In this document: piece after piece, positions 33,562 through 42,375 of the stretch
How positions within the stretch are numbered: the first letter of the stretch is position 1
Layout of the letters: each line of letters begins with the position of its first letter
From: CAYQNU01 sp964419055
GTDB lineage: Bacteria > Bacteroidota > Bacteroidia > Flavobacteriales_D > Parvicellaceae
Assembly: GCA_964419055.1 (NCBI GenBank)
Contig: CAYQNU010000019.1
Coordinates: 1-64,000 of the forward strand
Reading direction: 5' to 3'
DNA length: 64,000 nt
Made by a program: the position numbers and the translations under genes
Notes under the pieces: model-generated
What the model saw: the letters and a program-made list of their open reading frames with translations, nothing else
Database searches by the model: none
What the model was told of the DNA's origin: nothing

Positions 33562-34251
33562 CTAAATATGTAGCCCACATTCTGTTTTGGCTAATCCTAC
33601 CCATCTACCTTCCCTTGCTGCGCCTTTTACGGTGCAATGTTTACACCCAATTGAATTATATCCTTCGGCAACTAATGGGTGAAAAGGTAGGTCATGTTCT
33701 TTGATGTAATCATTTCTTTGTTCAACTGTAACCTCCAAAATTGGATAAAACCGAAGTACATCTCCTTTCATTTCAAAAACATTCAAACCTTTTCGATGTT
33801 CATTTTGATTCTTCATTAACCCGGATGCCCAAACTTTATATTGACCTGTAATGGCCGACAATGGCTCAACTTTATTTATGGAGCAACACAAATCAGGATC
33901 TGTTTTCCACGTTTGATCATCTTGCGTAAATTTATTTTTCCATTCTTCTGGTTTAATATCAACTACTTTCAAGTGATATTGATCTGTAAGTAATTTTTTA
34001 TAGATTAATGTTTCTTCAAAATGATAGGTTGTGTCAATGAAATGGACAACTTGCTTACCTTCTGTTAATGTGCAGAATAGATGAAGAAAATAAGCTGAAT
34101 TTGCAGCAAATGAAGAGGTTAAAAGAACCTCGTTATAATCAAAATCTTTATATAATTCAACAATACGTTGTTCAGCTGTTAATGGCAAATACCGCGCATT
34201 TAGTTCATCGATATCGATTGCTGATTTACTTTTTTCTTGGATTATACTCAT
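33562..34251 (-). CDS. cysH: Phosphoadenylyl/adenylyl-sulfate reductase
   Basis: A 229-residue PAPS/APS reductase of the PP-loop ATPase fold. It has the loop EVLLTSSFAANSAYFLH, a Cys pair at 122-123 (DLCCSINKVEPL), Cys203 and Cys206 (GCKHCTVKG), and the redox-active C-terminal Cys225 in TECGLH. The CC plus CxxC pattern is that of 4Fe-4S enzymes that prefer adenylyl sulfate. It reduces activated sulfate to sulfite with thioredoxin. No other sulfate genes are adjacent. The basic-loop segment SGLMKNQNEHRKG differs from the usual TGLRRDQS form. Confidence 0.85.
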   Translation of the reverse strand: MSIIQEKSKSAIDIDELNARYLPLTAEQRIVELYKDFDYNEVLLTSSFAANSAYFLHLFCTLTEGKQVVHFIDTTYHFEETLIYKKLLTDQYHLKVVDIKPEEWKNKFTQDDQTWKTDPDLCCSINKVEPLSAITGQYKVWASGLMKNQNEHRKGLNVFEMKGDVLRFYPILEVTVEQRNDYIKEHDLPFHPLVAEGYNSIGCKHCTVKGAAREGRWVGLAKTECGLHI

Positions 34252-34282
34252 TTGTAATTTCTATTTAAGGGTAAAAGTTGCA

Positions 34283-34313
34283 CAAAATTAGTAGCAAAAG
34301 ATGTATTAACCAA
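34283..34313 (-). promoter_or_regulatory. Promoter of cysH
   Basis: On the minus strand, TTG (34313-34311), a 20-base spacer and TAATTTTG (34290-34283) fit the Bacteroidota consensus. The ATG is 31 bases downstream of the box. Confidence 0.65.
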
Positions 34314-34390
34314 TTTAAAAAAAGATTTTGATTTAATTTAGTTATAACCAACAAACCAAACGAGTGTAAACTTCTCGCCCATTTAGTCAT

Positions 34391-34422
34391 AAAAAAAAGC
34401 ATCTAGGTATTCTAGATGCTTT
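34391..34422 (-). terminator. Terminator downstream of tRNA-Lys
   Basis: AAAGCATCTAG (34396-34406) and CTAGATGCTTT (34412-34422) form a perfect 11-base stem with a 5-base loop. On the minus strand it is followed by a T-run (34395-34391). It starts 13 bases after the tRNA end. Confidence 0.85.
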
Positions 34423-34435
34423 AGTTTTTTTTCAG

Positions 34436-34508
34436 TGATCCGTCTGGGGCTCGAACCCAGGACCCCAACATTAAAAGTGTTGTGCTCTACCGACTGAGCT
34501 AACGAATC
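34436..34508 (-). tRNA. tRNA-Lys(UUU)
   Basis: A 73-nucleotide cloverleaf on the minus strand: acceptor GATTCGT/ACGGATC (one G-T pair) plus discriminator A, D arm GCTC...GAGC, anticodon stem CAACA/TGTTG with loop CTTTTAA (anticodon TTT), T arm CTGGG-TTCGAGC-CCCAG. CCA is not encoded. A hairpin terminator follows. Confidence 0.97.
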
Positions 34509-34707
34509 ATTTTTTTATTGCGGCTGCAAAGATACTTGCAATATTTTATTCTGCAAGTGTGTTGAGTGTTTTTTTTAAATATATTTTCACCCGACTACAT
34601 TAAACCAATGTTAATCAATTACATATATCATTATAAATCTTTTAAAAAAATCAATTTTATTCAATTTAAAGAATCTCAATTTTCTTTCACTTATTCATTT
34701 ACGTTTA

Positions 34708-34743
34708 TTTGATGGCAAATATTAATTCTAATTGATAATTTTG
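34708..34743 (+). promoter_or_regulatory. Promoter of the haem lipoprotein gene
   Basis: TTTG (34708-34711) and TAATTTTG (34736-34743) are separated by 24 bases, slightly longer than usual. A second TAATTTTG lies right at the start codon (34755-34762) and is too close to serve as promoter for a leadered message. The gap 34509-34765 holds nothing else that I see. Confidence 0.45.
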
Positions 34744-34765
34744 GGGTAATTAACTTAATTTTGAT

Positions 34766-35086
34766 ATGAAACATCTTCTTACTTCCTCATTACTCATTGC
34801 CATTTTATTCTCTTCTTGTAAAAAAGATGACGTAACATGTAACGGTTCCACACCAACCTACAACAGTTCAGTAAAACAAATTTTAGATAGCAAATGTATG
34901 TCATGTCACGGCAGTGGTTCTTCTGACGGAGATTACAGCAATTACTCTAAACTGTCACCTATTTTGACAAGTGGTAAATTTGAGGAAGAAGTTTTAACAA
35001 AAAAATCGATGCCACAAGGTGGTTCATTGTCTTCCGACCAATTATCTACTTTAAGATGTTGGGTTGATAATGGCTTTCCTCAATAA
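34766..35086 (+). CDS. Small c-type cytochrome lipoprotein
   Basis: A 106-residue lipoprotein: signal MKHLLTSSLLIAILFSSC with the lipobox FSSC, then a single haem-binding CxxCH (CMSCHGSG) at about residues 44-48 in the context SVKQILDSKCMSCH. The sixth ligand is probably the Met of KKSMPQGG, and the end is LRCWVDNGFPQ. This is the short planctomycete-type/cytochrome c-like domain often seen in Bacteroidota lipoproteins. A role in periplasmic electron transfer is inferred; partners are not adjacent. Confidence 0.85.
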   Translation: MKHLLTSSLLIAILFSSCKKDDVTCNGSTPTYNSSVKQILDSKCMSCHGSGSSDGDYSNYSKLSPILTSGKFEEEVLTKKSMPQGGSLSSDQLSTLRCWVDNGFPQ

Positions 35087-35154
35087 TGATATAAACCAAC
35101 ATAATTTCGTTAATAATTAAAAATCATAAGAGTGACTTGAATAGAGTCTGATAC

Positions 35155-35162
35155 TAATTTTG
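35155..35162 (+). promoter_or_regulatory. Candidate -7 box of the GH3/beta-lactamase gene
   Basis: TAATTTTG matches the -7 consensus 49 bases upstream of the ATG at 35212. A TTG at 35137-35139 is rather near (15 bases). Confidence 0.4.
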
Positions 35163-35211
35163 AATCGAAGTGTTATAGAAACATAACATGACTTCCATTT
35201 TTAATTAGCCA

Positions 35212-38200
35212 ATGATACATTTTCGAATTCTTTTTTTAGTTTTGGGTTGTTTAACAGTTCTTCTGTTGAGTTCTCTTTCATTTAATAAATCTTTTCTAAA
35301 CAACCTTGAATCTTCGGGACTTCCGCGCCCGAAAGAGGCTGTGTTTATAAATGTAATCAATGCCAAATGGGCCGACAGTACACTACGTACAATGACGTTG
35401 GATGAGAAAATTGGTCAACTATTTATGGTTGCGGCTTACAGTAATCGAGCAGATTCTCACGAAGAAGAATTATCTAAATTGGTAAAAGAGAATAAAATTG
35501 GTGGACTCATATTTTTCCAAGGAAATCCCACAAAACAAGCCCTCATAACCAATCGATTGCAACGTTTATCAAAAATTCCTCTTTACATTTCTATTGATGG
35601 TGAATGGGGTTTGGCTATGCGTTTGGACAGCACGCATAAATTCCCTAAACAAATGACGTTGGGGGCCATAGAAAATGACCAACTCATTTATGAAATGGGG
35701 AAACTAATGGCCAAACAATGTAAGAGACTAGGAATTCACATCAATTTTGCCCCGGTGGCAGATGTTAATAATAATGCAAACAATCCGGTTATCAATTTTA
35801 GGTCATTTGGTGAGGATAAATTTTTGGTTACTCAAAAGTGTCTAGCATACATGAAAGGGATGCAAGACCAAGGTATAATGGCCAATGCAAAACATTTTCC
35901 GGGACATGGTGATACAGATACAGATTCGCATTTAGAATTACCCACAGTCAATCACGATAGAAATCGATTAGACAGCATTGAACTGTATCCATTTAAACAC
36001 TTAATTGATAGCGGACTAGGCAGCATAATGGTAGCCCATCTTCACATTCCAACTTTGGATAACGCTCCCAATAGAGCTACCACATTATCAAAAAGGGTGG
36101 TGACTGATTTATTGCAAGACAATCTTCATTTTAAAGGCCTTATTTTTACGGATGCGCTGAATATGAAAGGCGTAAGCAACTATTATCAACCAGGAATGGT
36201 GGATGTTGAGGCATTAATAGCCGGTAATGATGTATTATTGTTTGCCGAGAATATTCCTAAAGCCATAGAAGAAATTAAAAAGGCTATTTCGGATGGTCGT
36301 CTGTCTCAAAAAGATATCGATGAACATTGCAGAAAAATACTTATGGCTAAAAGATGGTCGGGTTTGCATAAATACAAATCCATTAATACAACATCAATTA
36401 CGGCAGATTTAAATGATAATGCATCCAAATTATTAAATAAAAAAATATATGCTGAAGCCTTAACGCTTATCAAAAATCAAAATGCCATTTTACCTATCAA
36501 AGGATTAAAATCAAAAAAAATAGCTGTGGTTGAATTGGGAATTGAAAAAAAATCAACTTTTGCCGTTACGACCGATTTATATTGCAGAAATCAATACTTC
36601 AACTTCAAGATAAACGAAACTACCGACAGCCTTAAATTGGTAGAATTCAATCAACAATTGACACCCTTTAATTGTGTTATCATTTCAGTTGGTAATTTAA
36701 GCCATCGAGTGGCTGAAAATTATGGTTTCAACAAAAAAGTTGACGCGTTTATTGCTCAACTAAAAAGTCAAAATAAAACCGTCATTTTAAATTTTCCAGG
36801 AAACCCTTATGCTCTAAAGGATAGTAAATCACTGGCCAACGCTGATGCTGTTTTAATTGGTTATGAAGAAAATAATGACGTTTTACATCTTTCTTCTCAA
36901 GTGATCTTTGGAGGCTTGAATGTAAAAGGTAAACTGCCCGTAAGTATTGACCCCATCTACAAAAAAGGAATAGGCATTAAATTGAAAGAGAAAATTCGAT
37001 TCAACTATCCTACTTCTTATGAAGAAGTGGGCCTCTCTTCATCAGATTTTGTGTACATCGATTCAATAATCAATAAAGCCATCAAAGATACCGTATTCCC
37101 GGGTTGTCAAATTTTAGCGGCTAAAAATGGCCAAGTTTTTTATTACAAAAGTTTTGGATATCATACGTATGATTCAACCTCCAAAAAAGTTGAAAACACC
37201 GATATTTATGATTTGGCTAGTATCACCAAAATAGCCAGCAGTACTGCCGCTTTGATGAAATTGCAATCAGAAGGATTAATTCATGTGGACTCTTCATTAG
37301 CTACTTATATGAAAGATATTGTAGATTCTACTTCATATGCTACCATAAAACTTAAGGAAATGTTGTGTCATCAAGCTGGGCTGGTAACTTGGATACCTTT
37401 TTATAATAGAACCATGTCTAAAGGCACTCACAAACCGGAGTTTTATTCAACCACAAAAACAGATAAATACAACTGGCGTGTTGCAGAGAATTTATACATC
37501 ACCTCTTCTTATCGTGATACCATAATTAAACGCATTGTAGAAACCAAATTGGGGGCTAAAAAATACCTCTACAGTGATTTAGGTTATTATTTTATGAATG
37601 AAATCATTCAACGAAAAACCAAATTGACACAGGACGTTTATATGGATGAAAACTTCTACAAACCACTTGGGTTATCAAATATTGGCTACAAGCCTCGCGA
37701 AAAATGGGATATTTCCAGAATTCCTCCAACCGAAAACGACAAAACGTTTAGAAAACAACAAATTCATGCAGATGTGCACGATCAAGGAGCCGCTATGTTA
37801 GATGGTGTAGCTGGACACGCAGGTCTTTTTTCTAATGCTAATGATTTGGCTGTAATGATGCAATTGTTTATGCAATATGGAACTTATGGTGGTGAGCGAT
37901 ATTATGATGAAGAAACCGGTAAATTATTTACAAGTTCGCCCTATTACAAAACCAGCACTAAAAACAGACGTGGGATTGGCTTTGATAAAGCAGTTACAGG
38001 CGGTGGTGATGGTCCAACTTGTACGGGGTGTTCTTCAGCCAAAAGTTTTGGTCACAGCGGTTTTACAGGCACCATAACTTGGGCTGATCCCGAGAATGGT
38101 TTTGTATATGTTTTCTTATCCAATCGCGTTTATACAGACGCTGAAAACCACAAAATCATCAAAGAAGGCATTCGATCAAAAGTGCAACATCAACTTCTTA

Positions 38201-38223
38201 AAGCAGCCAATAAAATTAAATAA
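35212..38223 (+). CDS. GH3 N-acetylglucosaminidase (NagZ-like) fused to a serine beta-lactamase-type hydrolase
   Basis: A 1003-residue exported two-enzyme fusion. An N-terminal signal/anchor (RILFLVLGCLTVLLLSSLSF) is followed by a GH3 domain with the NagZ-type loop KHFPGHGDTDTDSH (residues 227-240, Asp/His acid-base dyad) and the nucleophile Asp314 in GLIFTDALNMKG. A GH3 C-terminal-like domain follows (about 400-600). From about 610 a class C beta-lactamase/PBP domain has the SxxK motif at Ser670-Lys673 (LASITKIAS), YSDLGYY as the YxN-like motif and a GHSGFTGT region near the end. The GH3 part would cleave GlcNAc-anhydroMurNAc or GlcNAc-MurNAc, and the serine hydrolase may act on muropeptides or D-amino acid esters. 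Such fusions are known in Bacteroidota. Confidence 0.93.
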   Translation: MIHFRILFLVLGCLTVLLLSSLSFNKSFLNNLESSGLPRPKEAVFINVINAKWADSTLRTMTLDEKIGQLFMVAAYSNRADSHEEELSKLVKENKIGGLIFFQGNPTKQALITNRLQRLSKIPLYISIDGEWGLAMRLDSTHKFPKQMTLGAIENDQLIYEMGKLMAKQCKRLGIHINFAPVADVNNNANNPVINFRSFGEDKFLVTQKCLAYMKGMQDQGIMANAKHFPGHGDTDTDSHLELPTVNHDRNRLDSIELYPFKHLIDSGLGSIMVAHLHIPTLDNAPNRATTLSKRVVTDLLQDNLHFKGLIFTDALNMKGVSNYYQPGMVDVEALIAGNDVLLFAENIPKAIEEIKKAISDGRLSQKDIDEHCRKILMAKRWSGLHKYKSINTTSITADLNDNASKLLNKKIYAEALTLIKNQNAILPIKGLKSKKIAVVELGIEKKSTFAVTTDLYCRNQYFNFKINETTDSLKLVEFNQQLTPFNCVIISVGNLSHRVAENYGFNKKVDAFIAQLKSQNKTVILNFPGNPYALKDSKSLANADAVLIGYEENNDVLHLSSQVIFGGLNVKGKLPVSIDPIYKKGIGIKLKEKIRFNYPTSYEEVGLSSSDFVYIDSIINKAIKDTVFPGCQILAAKNGQVFYYKSFGYHTYDSTSKKVENTDIYDLASITKIASSTAALMKLQSEGLIHVDSSLATYMKDIVDSTSYATIKLKEMLCHQAGLVTWIPFYNRTMSKGTHKPEFYSTTKTDKYNWRVAENLYITSSYRDTIIKRIVETKLGAKKYLYSDLGYYFMNEIIQRKTKLTQDVYMDENFYKPLGLSNIGYKPREKWDISRIPPTENDKTFRKQQIHADVHDQGAAMLDGVAGHAGLFSNANDLAVMMQLFMQYGTYGGERYYDEETGKLFTSSPYYKTSTKNRRGIGFDKAVTGGGDGPTCTGCSSAKSFGHSGFTGTITWADPENGFVYVFLSNRVYTDAENHKIIKEGIRSKVQHQLLKAANKIK

Positions 38224-38301
38224 ATTTGGATCTATTCTTATTTGATTGAGCGGGTTATATTCTCATTTTTTAGGCTGTTTGTTTCTGAAAATAATAACTC
38301 A

Positions 38302-41300
38302 CTATAAGTCACCATCCTCTTCTTCAATCGTTGTACAAACGTGACCTTTAGCTTTTTTAGGTACAACCTTTTGGGTAGAGGCACCATTACTTTTGGCTTC
38401 CAACATTTTGTTGATGATGCGTGCACGTTCTTCTTGAATTTCTTTACGCATTTTCAAATCACGCTCGCTATCAAAATAAATAATACCATCTACCAGCGTT
38501 TTGTCAGCCTTGGCATAAATACTCATTGGATTATCGGTCCAAATAACAATATCAGCATCTTTACCTACTTTAATGCTTCCCATACGATCATCTAAATGCA
38601 ATAATTTGGCTGGATTTAAGGTCACCAGTTTCAAAGCGTTTTCTTCTGAAATACCTCCATATTTAATCACTTTTGCTGCTTCTTGATTCAATCTTCTTCC
38701 CATTTCAGCATCATCAGAATTGATGGCAGTAACTATTCCCATCTGATTCATTAAAGAGGCATTATAAGGAATGGCATCGTTTACCTCAAACTTATAAGCC
38801 CACCAATCGGCAAATGTAGAAGCGCCTGCCCCGTGTTCCTTCATTTTATCGGCTACTTTATAACCTTCCAAAATGTGTGTAAAGGTGTTTACAGTAAAGC
38901 CCATTGAATCGGCAACATGCATCAACATATTGATTTCAGATTGAACATAAGAGTGACACGAAATGAATCGTTTGGAATTCAAAATTTCTACTAAAGCATC
39001 TAATTGGATGTCTCTTTTAGGGGCTTTCAATAATTCCTTTTTCTTACCGGTAGTTTGCTCATATAGTTTCCAACTGCGTTCATATTCTTTAGCTCTAATG
39101 AATGCATCGTAATAAATTTGCTCAACTCCCATTCTTGATTGCGGAAAACGAATGGTATTGTAAGACCCCCAATTGGATTGTTTTACATTTTCTCCCAATG
39201 CAAATTTGATGTATCCTTGAGCATTTTCAATTTTCATTTCCTCAGGTGTTTTCCCCCATCGCAATTTTATTAAAGCACTTTGTCCTCCAACAGGATTGGC
39301 CGAACCGTGCAACAATTGAACAGCGGTAACTCCACCTGCCAATTGGCGGTAAATGTTGATATCGTAATTAGAAATAACATCACCGATTCTCACTTCAGAT
39401 GTCACCGCATTAGAACCTTCATTTACCCCTTTGTGAATACCAATATGGGAGTGTTCGTCAATAATTCCAGGGGTAACATGTTTCCCTGTGGCATCAATAA
39501 CAATGGTAGCCTTGTCTACTACATCCAATACTTTTGCGATAGCCGAAATTTTACCATCTCTAATAAGAATATCTGCTTTGATAATGCCTTCTGCCTCGCA
39601 AGTCCAAACAGTAGCATTTTTAATCAATACAGGCACTTGTTTTGGCAATGAATCCCAACCATATGCTTGCATTGGATACATAAATTTATTCATCGGTATG
39701 GAATCTAACTTACTGCTGTCTGAATCATTTTTAACCTTATTTTTTTCCTTACGAATAGCCGTCCATTCCATCCATTCGCCACTTGGTAATTGGCCTTTTC
39801 CATCCCAAGATCCAGAATCAAAATTGATGTTACCACTTAACCTATAAGCACCTTCTACCAATGTATAACTCAAATTGATAAAGTTTTTCTCTGATTTAAT
39901 GGACACATCTACTTTCTTCTTTTGGGTCACTTTAAAAGGTCTTCCTGTAATTTTATCAATCACCAAATCTCCACTTTTTGCTATACTATCAGCAATGATG
40001 TCATAGACCAATTGTGCCTTTGGTTTTTCAACGCTTCCATCTACTTTTAAGGTTCGAATAATTTGGTTTACGTTTAAGCTATATTCACCCCTAATATCTA
40101 CCAAATCCATTGAAGCAACTATATATTTTGTTCCCTTCACCCAATTTTCATAAAGTATTGTTTTTTCTTTAAAAATATCATCTGAAGTGATTAAAAAATT
40201 GGCTATTTTACCTACTTCTAAACTTCCCACTTTATCAAAAATATTTAATTGTTGAGCGGGCTTTTTAGTCAAAGCATCTAATGCACTGTTTTTTGGTAAT
40301 CCTCGTTCAACAGCTAATCTTAAATTGGCTAAAAAATCAGCATCTTTATCCAACTGAGATGCTGTGATGGTAAAATCAAATCCGGCATCATACATCATTT
40401 TTAAATTATTTGGCGCTAATTCCCAATGTTTTAAATCTCGCAAGGTTACATACATGGCATTCAAAGGATCTTCTACATCATAAGCCTTTGGGAAATTTAC
40501 AGGAATTACTAAGGTAGGTTTAAATCCTTTCAAAGCATTTATTTCTTGATATTCGTCACCTTTGCCTACAAAGATGAAATTTTTGTTGAACTCTGCTCCA
40601 ATACGGTGAGCTCTTAGAATTGACAAACATTCGTCTACATGAAAATAGGCGGGTAAATTGGCTCTGTTTAATTGAGCTTCAAGAGACAAATTTAAGGGCT
40701 CTGTTTTTTTATGCTGTTCATAGTAAGATACATCATAAAAATATTGTCTTAACAAAGCAATAGCCCCCATCATGGATGATGGATACTGCTGATTAGATGT
40801 ACCTTTTCTAAAGGAAAAGTTTGAGGCAGCATTTTCAATTAAAAATAGGTTCTTTTGTTGATCATCCAAAACCACCACGGATGCTTGACCTCTCACAATT
40901 CCATCTTGTTGGTGGGTTAATGCCGTACCAAAACCAAGTTTTCTTATTTCTTCCGCTTTCTTGGCATCATAACTAAAAATAGGGGCTAAATTGTTCTCTG
41001 GCTTTACCGCTTCGTTCCAATAATAAGGTCCTTGTTTAGAAGTTTCGTATTGAGGCGTTTCACCTCTTCCTGAAGGTTTGGCTTCCGCCACTCCAAAATT
41101 TGAAACTACTTCTATAAAAGATGGATAAACATGTTTTCCTTTAAGATCTATTTCGATAGCATTGTCGGGCAATTTTGTTTTGGCACCCACATAAATTATG
41201 TGTTCTTTTTGAATCATGATCATCCCTTTTTCTATAAGTACATCACCTGAAACATGAATGTTGGCATTCGAAAAAACGGTTATTGAAAAATTCTTTTCAT

Positions 41301-41394
41301 GGGGTCCATTGGTGGCAAAATTAGTTTGTCCCTGAACCGATATAAAAAGAAGGGATGAAATAATGAAAAGAAACGTATATCCTATTGACTTCAT
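38302..41394 (-). CDS. Secreted double amidohydrolase; first domain degenerate
   Basis: A 1030-residue exported protein (signal MKSIGYTFLFIISSLLFISV, ending VQGQ) with two amidohydrolase-superfamily domains. The second, from about 590, has the intact metal motif TPGIIDEHSHIGIH, then INSDDAEMGRRLNQEAAKVI and the closing LVTLNPAKLLHLDDRMGSIKVGKDADIVIW. The first domain has the frame (KGKHVYPSFIEVVSNFG) but lacks the HxH, and ends likewise with QLNIFDKVGSLEVGKIANFL. The substrate is unknown; periplasmic imidazolonepropionase/dipeptidase-like hydrolases are relatives. The C-terminal tail (KVVPKKAKGHVCTTIEEEDG) is charged. Confidence 0.9.
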   Translation of the reverse strand: MKSIGYTFLFIISSLLFISVQGQTNFATNGPHEKNFSITVFSNANIHVSGDVLIEKGMIMIQKEHIIYVGAKTKLPDNAIEIDLKGKHVYPSFIEVVSNFGVAEAKPSGRGETPQYETSKQGPYYWNEAVKPENNLAPIFSYDAKKAEEIRKLGFGTALTHQQDGIVRGQASVVVLDDQQKNLFLIENAASNFSFRKGTSNQQYPSSMMGAIALLRQYFYDVSYYEQHKKTEPLNLSLEAQLNRANLPAYFHVDECLSILRAHRIGAEFNKNFIFVGKGDEYQEINALKGFKPTLVIPVNFPKAYDVEDPLNAMYVTLRDLKHWELAPNNLKMMYDAGFDFTITASQLDKDADFLANLRLAVERGLPKNSALDALTKKPAQQLNIFDKVGSLEVGKIANFLITSDDIFKEKTILYENWVKGTKYIVASMDLVDIRGEYSLNVNQIIRTLKVDGSVEKPKAQLVYDIIADSIAKSGDLVIDKITGRPFKVTQKKKVDVSIKSEKNFINLSYTLVEGAYRLSGNINFDSGSWDGKGQLPSGEWMEWTAIRKEKNKVKNDSDSSKLDSIPMNKFMYPMQAYGWDSLPKQVPVLIKNATVWTCEAEGIIKADILIRDGKISAIAKVLDVVDKATIVIDATGKHVTPGIIDEHSHIGIHKGVNEGSNAVTSEVRIGDVISNYDINIYRQLAGGVTAVQLLHGSANPVGGQSALIKLRWGKTPEEMKIENAQGYIKFALGENVKQSNWGSYNTIRFPQSRMGVEQIYYDAFIRAKEYERSWKLYEQTTGKKKELLKAPKRDIQLDALVEILNSKRFISCHSYVQSEINMLMHVADSMGFTVNTFTHILEGYKVADKMKEHGAGASTFADWWAYKFEVNDAIPYNASLMNQMGIVTAINSDDAEMGRRLNQEAAKVIKYGGISEENALKLVTLNPAKLLHLDDRMGSIKVGKDADIVIWTDNPMSIYAKADKTLVDGIIYFDSERDLKMRKEIQEERARIINKMLEAKSNGASTQKVVPKKAKGHVCTTIEEEDGDL

Positions 41395-41406
41395 AAAAAA
41401 TGATTG

Positions 41407-41414
41407 TATTTTTG
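41407..41414 (+). promoter_or_regulatory. Candidate -7 box of the methyltransferase gene
   Basis: TATTTTTG fits TAnnTTTG and lies 43 bases upstream of the TTG start at 41457, inside the short divergent gap. Confidence 0.35.
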
Positions 41415-41456
41415 TATCGAAAAATAAAATTTAACGGGCGAATTTACTGAATACTA

Positions 41457-42236
41457 TTGAGACATACAATAAAAGCATATATCCAATATAAATTATCTGC
41501 AAAAAACAGACACGGTGTACATTCACCATTTGTTTATAATTTGATGGAAGATGTATTTTCCCCTCATAAACGATATTACCCATTTGAGGCTTTGGAATTA
41601 GTGCGATCAAAGCTTAAAACCAATCATTCTATAATATCTGTGACGGATTTGGGTGCTGGTTCTAAAAAACTTAAATCCAATCAACGCGCCATTTCTACAA
41701 TTGCAAAAACTTCATTAAAAAGAAAAAAATATTGTGAAATAGTGTTTCGTCTAGCTAACAAAACGGGTGCTAATACTATTTTGGAGTTGGGAACTTCGCT
41801 TGGAATTACTACTGGTTACCTGGGAAAAGCAAGAAGAAATGCGCGAATATATACCTTGGAAGGATGTCCTGAAATAGCAAAAATTGCGAAAGAAAATTTC
41901 AAATTATTAATGCTTCCGCAAATAGAAACAATCGTTGGAAATTTTGATGATACGCTTGGAGCTGTATTATTGAAAGAAACTTCTTTTGATTTCATTTTTA
42001 TAGATGGAAATCATCAAAAGGAGGCTACCTTACGATATTTCAATCAAATGCTACCCTATATTAATGAACATTCGGTTATTATATTTGATGATATACATTG
42101 GTCTGCGGATATGGAATCTGCATGGAATACGATTATTCAAAACGAACAACTCACCGTTACCATTGATCTATTTGAAATGGGTATTGTTTTTTTTAGAAAG
42201 GAACAAAAAAAACAACATTTTGTGTTGAAGGTATGA
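41457..42236 (+). CDS. Class I SAM-dependent methyltransferase
   Basis: A 259-residue methyltransferase of the O-methyltransferase type (catechol-OMT-like): motif I TILELGTSLGITTGYLGKA (about residues 106-124), the acidic end of strand 2 in YTLEGCPEIAKIAKENF, motif IV DFIFIDGNHQKEAT, and strand 5 SVIIFDDIHWSADM. The N-terminal part (SAKNRHGVHSPFVYNLMEDV) is typical of Bacteroidota members. The substrate is unknown. The start must be the TTG at 41457: a stop lies three codons upstream and the next ATG is deep in the conserved part. A weak hairpin (TTCCCA/TGGGAA, 42256-42271) follows the stop. Confidence 0.88.
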   Translation: MRHTIKAYIQYKLSAKNRHGVHSPFVYNLMEDVFSPHKRYYPFEALELVRSKLKTNHSIISVTDLGAGSKKLKSNQRAISTIAKTSLKRKKYCEIVFRLANKTGANTILELGTSLGITTGYLGKARRNARIYTLEGCPEIAKIAKENFKLLMLPQIETIVGNFDDTLGAVLLKETSFDFIFIDGNHQKEATLRYFNQMLPYINEHSVIIFDDIHWSADMESAWNTIIQNEQLTVTIDLFEMGIVFFRKEQKKQHFVLKV

Positions 42237-42375
42237 TAAATAAATGAAATTATATTTCCCATTTTTGGGAAGTTTGTTAAACATAAAACAAGTTTTTCAA
42301 CTTATTCCTAATTTAAAATATATGTCATTAAAGTATTTTCTTTCGGAATTGATTTTTTTGTAATTAATGAATGTA

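Noticed and set aside
38238..38426. A 62-codon minus-strand ORF
   Set aside because: It overlaps the end of the double amidohydrolase in another frame and has no protein-like features of its own.
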